DNA of 64,000 nucleotides, from positions 372,001 through 436,000 of the forward strand of contig MU839088.1 of the NCBI GenBank assembly GCA_030685235.1, read 5' to 3'. The notes under the pieces were generated by a model that searched no databases, was not told the origin of the DNA, and saw only the letters and a list, made by a program, of their open reading frames with translations. Each line of letters begins with the position of its first letter. Position 1 is the stretch's first letter. The translations under genes were made by a program, and so were the position numbers. Origin of the DNA: Copromyces sp. CBS 386.78 (Eukaryota > Ascomycota > Sordariomycetes > Sordariales > Sordariaceae). Below are positions 55,566-64,000 of this stretch, piece by piece.

Positions 55566-57420
55566 GTTGACTCGCTCTTCTGATCTCTGTGCTTGTCTCG
55601 ATGGTGCTGAGAACTTGGAAAAGGGGTCGAGATGAGCGACGGAGACGGAGACCGCCCTGGGGGAACCCCTCGAGTTAAGCTATTTGAACTCTTGAGGTTT
55701 GACTATGATCTACACTCCACGGTAGAAGGGAGAGGCCGAGCGGGCCTCGGTCCGAGTTACATTGCATCACAAGCGGAGTTGTACGTACCTTCCTAACCAA
55801 ACCAGCCAAATAATGTAGCGGATCAGACAATCGAAGTCTTGGCTTGGTCATTGGTCATTGGTGTTCCCCGTTGGTGTAAGCACCCGCTTGGACTTGTGAA
55901 TATCGAGGCCCTCGATCTGAGTAAGCATTACGAAGACGACACCGGTGTGGTTGGAGGTACCATCGATCGGAACGGGGATGGGATGTTGTGGAGTTTGGAG
56001 TTGGGGATTTGGAGAGGGAGTCCTTCGAACCTAGGTAGGTAGCATCCGTGGGCTTTGTATCAAGTACATACAATAAAATACCCTATAGCTGCAAGTCCCA
56101 ATAGTAATTCCTGTGCCCGAATTGTTTTACTATGGTAAGGCCTGCTAACTGCTAAATGCAAGCCGGTTAGGCCTGGTTTGCATCTAGAGGGTTGCTCTTT
56201 TGCTGGGAGAAGAGGATTCTGGCTCTTGGCAAGGGTTACTTGCTCACACTTTTGCTCGCAGTTAGCGGGCTCCTAGTGGGCGACAGCCTAGAATGAGTCC
56301 GTGTACTGGTACCACTAATTGCAAGCACCCACTAAGTGCAAGGAAAATGGCCTGCCCCAATTGTTTGTATTTACAAGGCAGATGACTGTAGGTAGTTAAT
56401 GGGAATGGAGGAATGATCAACATGTTTTCTACGACGCTGTCTTTTTCTTTTTACAATACTCTTGCGTTGTTTTGCAGTCATACAGCTAATCACTCTCAAC
56501 GCATCAGTACTTTGTTGTGTGCCGAGGAGATCTAAGAAGAACTCGCTCTCCAACAGCCACATGACGAATCACTGTACATCTGCCGTGGTGAACCATGGTG
56601 TCCTGTTACTGGTTAGACTTGCTTCTATATCAGCCATTATGAACAAGTTGATCATCAAAGCCACCCCCGCAAGATGGAACAACAACTCCTTTCCATTGCT
56701 TGGTCAATTGTTGGTCAGACGCCATGTGGGGAAGTGGACGACGAACCGTTTGCAAAAAAAGAATCCCCGCCCCCGTCGTTCGGAGACTGTGGGGTTGTTA
56801 GCGGTTAGCGGCCCGGAGCTTATGGCGGGGTTATAGCGGGGTTGGGCTACAACACCCGCGGCGTGGCGGGGTTTCTCCAAATCTTTGATGTTCTCCAAAC
56901 TCCACTTGATATTTCACGATGACCAATTTCTCCAACTCTTCGTCTTCACCGCATGAAGTTTTCTTTCGATCCTGAATGCCTTCTCCTTTATCATATACTT
57001 GTGTTCCTGATGTATGACACAACATCCTTGGTGATATCCTGGTCAAGATTTCTTGAAACATCAGAGGAACGGCGGTTAATATCGACAATGGAGATGTCTG
57101 TTAATCGCCTCATTGTCATATCCGATGCATGTCGTCTCCCATTTGTCGTTTCCCATGTCAACATGGACACTCGATCATGCCGGCATCGCATTCCAAGATT
57201 ACATTTCCAAGCGATCTTTCACATTTGAAACCGATGTTTACGGTTAGTTCAGGAGAAGCAATCAACACCACCGGCACCCCCAGCGAGGACAGTCTCCGAG
57301 TGAACTTCAGAAATACACTGAAGACTTTCATTGCAGATATCAAGAGCCTGACTGACAATTGCCCCGGGGTCCTTACAAGAGTGTGCTGCTTATGAAGGAC
57401 GGTTTGTTGACAAAAACCTT
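55566..57420. other. Intergenic region
   Basis: About 1.85 kb with no gene that I can support. A G-rich imperfect tandem (TTAGCGG and GGCGGGGTTATAGCGGGGTT types) lies at 56795-56875. Confidence 0.45.
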
Positions 57421-58449
57421 TTGAGGAAACCCGCTTCTGTAGAGGGTCAGCTTGACTGTGAATATTGCTCCCGGGACATCCAAAGAAGGTCATCGAACCT
57501 CGGGGATTTAAGCGTCCCCAGAGATTGCTTTAATGTCATCAGACGGGCAACGGCGTCAACGTCAGGCAACCCAGTAACAGGTCACTACGTATGGGTCTCT
57601 GTCAATGGTCAGCCTGTAGAACGCTGGAGTTAGTTCCACTTCCAAAACCTCCGGTCTGTTTACGTATCTGTTTATACTGACACAACCGCGACAGTCACTG
57701 CGATAGGAAGGGACGACGCCGGATATGAGATTCAAGCGGGTGAGGATCGAATCTGCTTCCGATTTCGCTGCCTGGACGATGAGAACATGTTACGGCTCTT
57801 CACCTCTTGGGAAGACATTCTGAGGCTACACTCACGCGCCAGCCAGTGTACAGTCGCTGGACAGACCGCTACTACCGAGAATACCGTCGCCGAGAACACC
57901 ATCGCCGAGTCTACTCCCGAAAACTCTTCTACCGAGAATCCCACCGAGGAGACCGACGAAGTGGCTACCGACACGAACAAAGACGACGACAGCACTGCCG
58001 TTGAAGCAGCCGTCGAGGGAAATGCCGCTGGAGTGGTCAAATTTGTCCTGGGTTCTTACTTGTATTGCCCCCTTAGACTCCTCCTCGGCCACGCCGTATT
58101 GACTTCACCCGGCGTGAGGATCTGAACCAGTTCGGTCTCTGGGTTTTGGCCCTTGGTTTCTCGGTCATAAGCTGGGTGGGGGTAAATTTGCGTTCCATCC
58201 ACAATATCCTGTTATTTCTTCTCATTGTTGGAGACACTTTTGGCTTGGGAGGGGCCACGTCGCTACTCAGGAGCCTCACCTTTGGATGGGGCCGCCCGCG
58301 AGGGCAGTCTGGCCAAGGAGCTACGAAGGTGAAGCCGCGGAGCAGGAATATATTGCCGCTTATGACAGACTAACGGCCGAGTACAACGGGCAGGTTGAAC
58401 AACTTCGCCTTCAGCGAGAGGCGAGGAGGATTGCGTGGATGGGGTAGAT
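57421..58449 (+). pseudogene. Decayed gene for a membrane-associated protein
   Basis: One frame runs from 57421 through a single stop (TAG at 57631-57633) to 58123. It includes TAIGRDDAGYEIQAGEDR, FRFRCLDDENMLRLFTSWED and an acidic TEN-, EET- and TAV-rich stretch. A second frame then gives IDFTRREDLNQFGLW (from about 58098) and two hydrophobic helices (VLALGFSVISWVGV, NILLFLLIVGDTFGLGG). A third frame gives RSYEGEAAEQEYIAAYDRL and VEQLRLQREARR up to a stop at 58447-58449. Continuous protein-like text that switches frame twice and holds a stop points to a broken gene. A functional gene with unusual introns is less likely. I do not recognise the family. Confidence 0.5.
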
Positions 58450-59073
58450 ATCCATGGAAGGCATTGGGAGCTGCATGTCAGGACACTGAGGTTTTGAGTA
58501 CTTGGATAAACGAGTGTTTATTGGTCATGCGTGGAGATTGTAAGAGCCATCGTTTGGCCACGAGGCAGTCGTTTCGGTCTCATTTTGTACATTATTGTCT
58601 TAGCACCCGCTGCTCATCAAGCGATTCATAAGTGTGAACGCTCCTAGTTTGCTCGCACGTTTTTTTTCTTCGCCAGTCGCCATCAGCAAGACAAAGACAC
58701 TCGTTTCTAACTGGTTATATAGGCTCATTCTTAGCGACGCGCGAAGACTGCATTCTCGCATAAAGCAGGTTTACAACTCCTGCGCTCAAGGATGAGTTCA
58801 AGGAGTCAATCATCGAAACCCGCGGAAATACCTCCCATCGAGGTATAAGACTCACAGCATCAGCAAAAACGAAGCCGAAAGCCACTCCAAGCAACCAAAT
58901 AACAGTACGATACACCACAACCTAGCATATACCACCCAATAAATCTACATGCAGGTCACAGACCAGCCACGACACTACTCACATTCCACTTCCACCCCTT
59001 CTACCACTTTAGCAACATCAGCCTCCTCTGCTCGCTTCACCAAATCAGACGAGCTCAGGAAAAGAAAGCAATT
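58450..59073. other. Intergenic region
   Basis: About 620 bp between the decayed gene and the small Cys-rich ORF. Nothing was recognised. Confidence 0.45.
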
Positions 59074-59286
59074 ATGTGCTACGAAACCAAGTGCATCTGC
59101 CCAAGCTGCCACGGCACCAACGGCGAGAAAGTCGAGTCGTGCTCGGAGGTGCTCATCGGAGACAAGAAGGTTGCCATGGGTCGCTGCAGCAAGGGCTGGG
59201 AAACTGTTGAAAAGACGGGTCGGTTCGCATGTTGTGGTTGTGAGAGCCGGAGAGAAGCCTGGAGACGAAGGTTGATGGGGTTGTAA
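59074..59286 (+). CDS. Small Cys-rich protein, hypothetical
   Basis: 70 residues, nine Cys (positions 2, 7, 9, 12, 23, 38, 53, 54 and 56). The N-terminus is MCYETKCICPSCHG, with no signal peptide. Codon use is C/G-ended like the real genes here, and the ATG sits in a good context after an A-rich leader. Paired CxC/CxxC and CCxC motifs could bind a metal such as zinc. Intracellular Cys-rich mini-proteins beginning MCY are common in Sordariomycetes, but I cannot name a function. It may also be a chance ORF. Confidence 0.45.
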   Translation: MCYETKCICPSCHGTNGEKVESCSEVLIGDKKVAMGRCSKGWETVEKTGRFACCGCESRREAWRRRLMGL

Positions 59287-59882
59287 TGAGCCAGCTGGGG
59301 TGACTACACAGTAGGCGCAGCTGGAAGCCGTCCCAGGTCTTCGAGCTCAAAGAAGGATAAGGGAAGACGGGGAAGGGTGGAAGAAAAAAAGCGATGGGAC
59401 GAATCATCGTGTAAAGGGACAGGTGGGAAAGAAAAAACGGCTTTGTCTGTGGTTTACATAGTCTTACTGAGTCAACTGCAAGCAACAATGGCATGGACCA
59501 TCCACACAGGGTGTAAAGTCATATGTACACAGGGCATCAGCCCTGGTAAGTTCGTTAGCGTGGGACTTCACAACGTACTGTTTCGCAACTCAACCAATAT
59601 TTCACCTATTTTCGCGCAAGAAGTTGGTATCAACCCGATGCGTTTTCCCCATTTGATGCACTCTCTCCAATTTCCAGTTTGGACGTGGTTATCCCGTTGT
59701 TTTTTCGTTAAGTTTTGCAGACCCCTGTCACAAGAACCGCGCTAACAAACTTACCACGACTGATCACTACACGAAACCTTTCCCCTCAGACTTGAGGGTC
59801 AGCAAGAAATTAAGAGAAGTGCCGTGACTATTGAAGCAGAATGGCAAAAAAAAAATAAGGAGAAAAAAAGCCAAAAGAATTT
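59287..59882. other. Intergenic region
   Basis: About 600 bp. The T run at 59861-59867 (minus strand) is the likely Pol III terminator of the tRNA-Met. No other feature was recognised. Confidence 0.45.
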
Positions 59883-59954
59883 TAGCTGCAACTCGTTTCG
59901 ATCGAGTGACCTCCGGGTTATGAGCCCGGCGCGCTTCCGCTGCGCCATGCAGCT
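59883..59954 (-). tRNA. Initiator tRNA-Met (CAU)
   Basis: 72 nt, no intron, read on the minus strand. The acceptor stem is AGCTGCA with TGCAGCT plus A73, so the first pair is A-U as in eukaryotic initiators. The anticodon stem is CCGGG/CCCGG, and the loop CTCATAA holds the CAU anticodon. The T loop is ATCGAAA rather than TTCGAAT, the hallmark of eukaryotic initiator tRNA. The D arm GCGCAGCGGAAGCGC provides the A box. A T-rich terminator lies about 15 nt downstream. Confidence 0.93.
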
Positions 59955-60982
59955 GTTTTTGTTGTGTTGATGAATATGTACCTAACATGACAATATCTTC
60001 AAGTCCATCACGCTCTCGCACTTCCTTTGCCTTGTGGTTCATGCTTGTGCACTCTGTTCATGTCTTCCCCCTTTCCTTCGTCCACCGAGTGCAGTATTTA
60101 CTTGAACATTCGGTTACTATTTGGTTGCGCGAAGAATCATTGAGCAGACAAAAGGCCGAGATGATTCTAATCCGATGTGGCTTTGAGCATTGGGCATAGG
60201 GTATATGAGCCACAACATCACGGACAATAGGAAAGCAGTAAGAATCTTGCAGTGAACAAGGTACGTTGAACTTTATTTTCGTTATGTTACATGTATCGCA
60301 ACCTGTATTGCGATGACCGCTTGCCACCGAAGTCTTAAAAGCCTGGCTCTTCACCCATCTGATCTCGCTTCTTCTCTAAAACACCAACAAGCTGTCATCC
60401 TATGTCACCTACCGCCACCAACAACTACAACTACACTTGCTCCCATTCTTGCCGGCACGCTTTGGTGTTGACCTTTACACTGCTGCACTGTAATTGTACG
60501 TAGAAAGAGAGTGGTAGAATAGTGAATCAGTGAACAATGGCACGAGGAAGAACATGAACGGTTGAATAGCAGCCCAAGTAACACTTCCTATCAGAACCTT
60601 TGAGTACAAAACTCGATTGCAAATTGAGGACTTACTTCCCTTCACCTTTTCCCCCCACCCTTTTCACCAACATCAACAACGATAATCCTCTAAAGGTCTT
60701 TGTCGACGATGATTGTCATTCGCTCTAACAGTCAGTACCTCTACTCAGTACATGTATCAACCATCTTGCGATCAACTTCGACCCAAGTGGACTTTAACCC
60801 ATGTGGACGTCAAAGTATTAAACTCACAGCTCAACATTCTCTCACTTACCACCCCAGTCAGTCCATCCTCCATATTCACACAACACTAACCTCGGCCTTC
60901 CAGTCACCACCTCAGAGCCACCACCAAGACAAACAATCCGCATCTCTCAAACCAGCTTGAAGCGACGAGCAACGAAGAAAAT
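59955..60982. other. Intergenic region
   Basis: About 1 kb. The section 60640-60982 is CA/TC-rich and looks like a leader for the ORF that follows. No gene was recognised. Confidence 0.4.
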
Positions 60983-61210
60983 ATGGCCGAATACATGAAA
61001 ACCCAGCGTAAAGCCGAAGTCGAAGCCCGCATGGCGCGTGAGCTTGAGCGTGAGCTTGCTTAGCAGGAGAGATATGACAATGACAATGGCAACGAGGGCA
61101 ACGGGAGCAACGGCAACGGCAACGGAAACGGCAGGGACGATAGAAGGCTGCGCTTCGAAGCGGGTAGTGCCGAGGAGAGGTATGCCATGATGATGCTGCT
61201 TATGGAGTTT
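60983..61210 (+). pseudogene. Short ORF with one in-frame TAG
   Basis: From ATG 60983 the frame reads MAEYMKTQRKAEVEARMARE, then a TAG at 61061-61063. It continues for 49 more codons, including an Asn-Gly repeat (NGSNGNGNGNG) and RRLRFEAGSAEERYAMM. It ends at a possible GTGAGT donor at 61211 in phase 0. The protein-like continuation, the clean leader upstream and the donor suggest a gene inactivated by one nonsense change, or readthrough. I do not recognise the protein, and I could not model a next exon. Confidence 0.35.
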
Positions 61211-61410
61211 GTGAGTGGGCTTTTGATTGAGGGACAAGGAGCGAGGATCGCAGCTCACCTGAGTAGAGATAGTTTGGGAGAGGGGTTGGGAGATCATGAG
61301 ACCATGAGACCATGAGGATGGGTGGAAAGGAAAGCAGGACTGAGTTGGTGAGGAGAAGATAGGATGGCAGAAAGGCGGAAAAGAGGATGTCAAGATGGAA
61401 ACCAGCTACA

Positions 61411-62640
61411 GAGTTCAGCGCAGGCAACAAAAGGAATTTACCCTCTCTGTCGACTGTCGGAGACTTATACATGAGTATCGCATCCAGTATCGCATCGAAA
61501 CAGACGGGAACTGCCAAAGATCGTATGCAAGGAAGGTTAGCACACAGGAACTTTGGTGTTTCAAATCGACGCAAACACCACTAGCAGAGATCGTTTTCTT
61601 TCCAGTTTGCTTCAGAAGATTAACGAGAATAAAGTTCTTCCTCAATTTTCCTTGTGTGGTCTTGACTTTGACCTATGTTATGGAGTCTAATTAAGTTCAT
61701 CATTTTTGGACACTGGCTTGGTTCGTCGAAATCGAACTCGCTCGTGAGTTAACACATTGGTAAGAAAAACGACTTGCCTATTCTTGGGCCTGCGCAAGGC
61801 TTCTACCGCTTGCGTTAGAAAACGTAGCAAGAGGATGGTGAGTTAGAAAGTGGGCAAGCAGGTAAAAAGGAAATGGCCTCTCGGTCGGAGGCTTATACAT
61901 GAGCCCAGGTGCTAGGATCTCATCTAGCACGGAGAGGAAGGGAACTCCGAAGATATCATAACGCAAGGTTAGCACACAGAAACTTTGGTGTCTTCCAAAT
62001 GTAAACAACACTCAGCTAGCAAAGATATTCTTCCAATTGCCTTCAGATTAACGAGATAAAAGTTCTTCGTCATTTGTTCCCTATGTGTGGTCTAGACTTT
62101 GACCGATTATCAGAGTATAATTAAGGTCATCATTCGGACGCTGGCCGCTTCGTCGCAGCGGGGAATTGAACTCGCGTGATCGTGAGTTAACACATGAAGA
62201 AAAACAACTTGCCTGATGTTGGTCGGGCGTGCGGCTTGCAGGCATCGTTGCGCCGGTGACAAGTTAGGAAATGCGCAGGCGAAAAGGACATAATGACCTC
62301 TCTAAGAGAGATGGAAAAAAAGGATCAGATACCATCATGGATGGTAGAGAATCTGTATTGTATTCAAGGTTAGCACTCTAGAACATACAGAAGACATTCA
62401 CAGAGTTTCGCTAAAGTTGAAAGCCGACGTTATTTTTCAGGTGTATTTGACAAGGTTTGTCGTCATTTGGTATAGTGGTCTTGACTTTTGACCTCATTGG
62501 AGTCTAATTAAAGTGCATCATGTTGTTGGGCATCGGCTTTGGCTGGGAATCGAACTCTATCCTGTCGTGACTCGAGTAAGGGAAATCAACTTGCCTTTTG
62601 GTGTCTGCGCGCGTACCGCTACGCCATGGTGCCGGATTTT
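61411..62640 (-). repeat. Three head-to-tail copies of a tRNA-derived SINE-like unit
   Basis: Units of about 430, 420 and 380 bp lie at 61411-61840, 61841-62260 and 62261-62640. Shared landmarks recur at constant spacing: CTTATACATGAG (61464 and 61892), GTTAGCAC (61536, 61969 and 62370), and a TTGACC-to-AGTCTAATTAA or AGTATAATTAA block (about 61667, 62097 and 62498). The right end of each unit holds a tRNA-like head on the minus strand. In copy 3 the A box TGGCGTAGCGG is at 62616-62626 and the B box GAGTTCGATTCCC at 62545-62557. Copies 1 and 2 are more decayed. Identity between copies is moderate, so they are old. Confidence 0.7.
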
Positions 62641-64000
62641 ACGCGGCTACTGGTGGTTAAAAAACAAAACATGGGGGGGACGTTGATAAACTAGAAGATT
62701 TATGAAAAAAGAGGGTGTTGTAGCAAGAAAGAATTTTCAGTGGTTGCAAATGTTTGTGATGGAATGCGCACTGGGCGATGGCGATGGAATGTCATGGACG
62801 GACGTCACTGGGTGTTGGTTTTGGAAGAGGAAAGAGCGAGAGAGATGGCAGAGGCAGACATGCAAAGCGTTTTCTGTTACTCGATTTTGGCCTTTTGTAT
62901 TCATCACCAAATTGTGGGCATGCAAGACATGTTCTTACCCTACATATTCACGAGCCACCACTTCCCAGTTCTTTTTTTTTTTTTTTTTATTGTTGGATTT
63001 TGGAGGCCAGCTGCATTTGCTTTGGCGGATGAAAAGCGACGGGACGTGCACCGATGAAGATTACGGCGACCATGTAGAAACCTGCCTCTGTTCAAGAAAT
63101 CGTCCGTGCTGCCGCCTGTTTTCTATTGACAGAGATATTCTGAACTAGAACTTCCGAAAATGTCATGTTGACTTTGCGTAGTTTTTGTCCGTGGGAACTT
63201 GTGTCATTGTGAAATCATAGTGTTGATGGTGAGAGCAATGGATTCAGGGGCCAATGCAACGCTGAGTGACGACACAAAACCGTGAACAACTTCAAAAAAA
63301 AAAACGCCGAAAATGTCACGGATCAGATTCGATCTTTTCGTTGCTATTCCCGAAAGCCGCGTGGCAGTTACTCTTTCTGCCGCCATGTTGCCAGATGAGC
63401 TAACAGATTGAGGAGGCAAGGAGCTCCAAGATCCCATGAAAGTTGGCTGTTGGTCAGTAGCGAGTCGTTGTACCGTGCGCGTTCTAGAACACAACATTCC
63501 ATGTCAGAGGATGCTCAAAAAACAAAGGGTCCTGTCCCACACCATTTCGATACCCCAACGTTCTAGAAGCCGGGCCGCAGCTGCTTTGTGACGTCCAACA
63601 GAGCTCATTGCTCGATTGACTTCGACCTCTGTGTGTGTGCGAAGCTTTGTGGCGCGAGTTATGAAATGGAGTGTTTTCATGGAGGTTGCATCCGAATCTG
63701 AAAATGAAAATTCTCAAAGTCCGGCGCCAAGTCCAAAAATTTGCGACATTAATATTCTGCCGGTGGACGAAAATCCTCAAGTCGACGGTCTCGGACGGTC
63801 GGACGGTCGGCGGGACGGGTTCGATAACGGATCGATACTGTAACGGGGTCGAGGCGGGGAATGCGCCGCTAAGATTTAGTAGACTCCACTTATCGTCTCA
63901 TGTTGCCTTGAACCCCGGTCGCAATGACGCCAACCTTGGCAGGACTCTTCCTTCTTTCCCTTACCAAGCTGCTTGGCAGATCCAGGCCACCAATCGCTTC
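62641..64000. other. Intergenic region at the window end
   Basis: About 1.35 kb. An 18-base T run lies near 62970-62988. Short open frames lack motifs or continuity. No gene is supported up to the window edge. Confidence 0.45.

Noticed and set aside
1..64000. CRISPR arrays, 5S rRNA genes, bacterial-type operons
   Set aside because: No regularly spaced direct repeats, no 5S sequence that I recognise, and the genes have spliceosomal introns and eukaryotic promoters.

Overview
This window looks like nuclear DNA of a filamentous ascomycete, most likely Sordariales (Neurospora/Sordaria-like). The evidence is short introns of about 50-170 nt with GTAAGT-type donors, CTAAC branch points and NAG acceptors, C-ended codons, mitochondrial presequences, CFEM and Zn2Cys6 proteins, and large intergenic spaces. 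I made all exon models by eye from splice signals and reading-frame continuity.

Layout. 0-10 kb (chromatin and nuclear pore): an HPC2/ubinuclein-like histone chaperone subunit (+) converges on condensin SMC4 (-), and SMC4 shares a divergent promoter with an ELYS-type nucleoporin (+). 10-22 kb: a broken HET-domain remnant, a small secreted protein, mitochondrial methylglutaconyl-CoA hydratase-like enzyme (AUH), a mitochondrial LEA-like repeat protein, the Y-complex nucleoporin Nup37 (-) and a small secreted CFEM protein (-). 22-40 kb is an accessory stretch. It holds three paralogous SANT/Myb-like proteins (25.2-26.4 -, 34.7-36.0 +, 38.5-39.9 +) and one orphan two-exon gene (31.4-32.5 -), separated by long spacers with dispersed repeats and a cluster of 11-bp GGCTTNAAGCC palindromes.

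40-56 kb: a membrane-anchored GH93-like Asp-box glycosidase (-), a zinc alcohol/formaldehyde dehydrogenase (-), a six-exon Zn2Cys6 regulator (+), an intron-bearing tRNA-like gene (-), a MARVEL-like four-helix membrane protein (-) and a phenol-hydroxylase-type FAD monooxygenase (-). 56-64 kb is gene-poor. It holds a decayed membrane-protein gene, a small Cys-rich ORF, the initiator tRNA-Met (-), an ORF with an in-frame stop, and three diverged head-to-tail copies of a tRNA-derived SINE-like unit.

Functional links: two members of the same nuclear-pore subcomplex (ELYS and Nup37) lie about 10 kb apart. The 25-40 kb block is a local family expansion of putative DNA-binding proteins. Several Pol III-type elements (A box, B box, T-run) lie at 40.1, 49.5, 50.7, 59.9 and 61.4-62.6 kb. 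No CRISPR array, 5S rRNA gene or intact transposon was seen.
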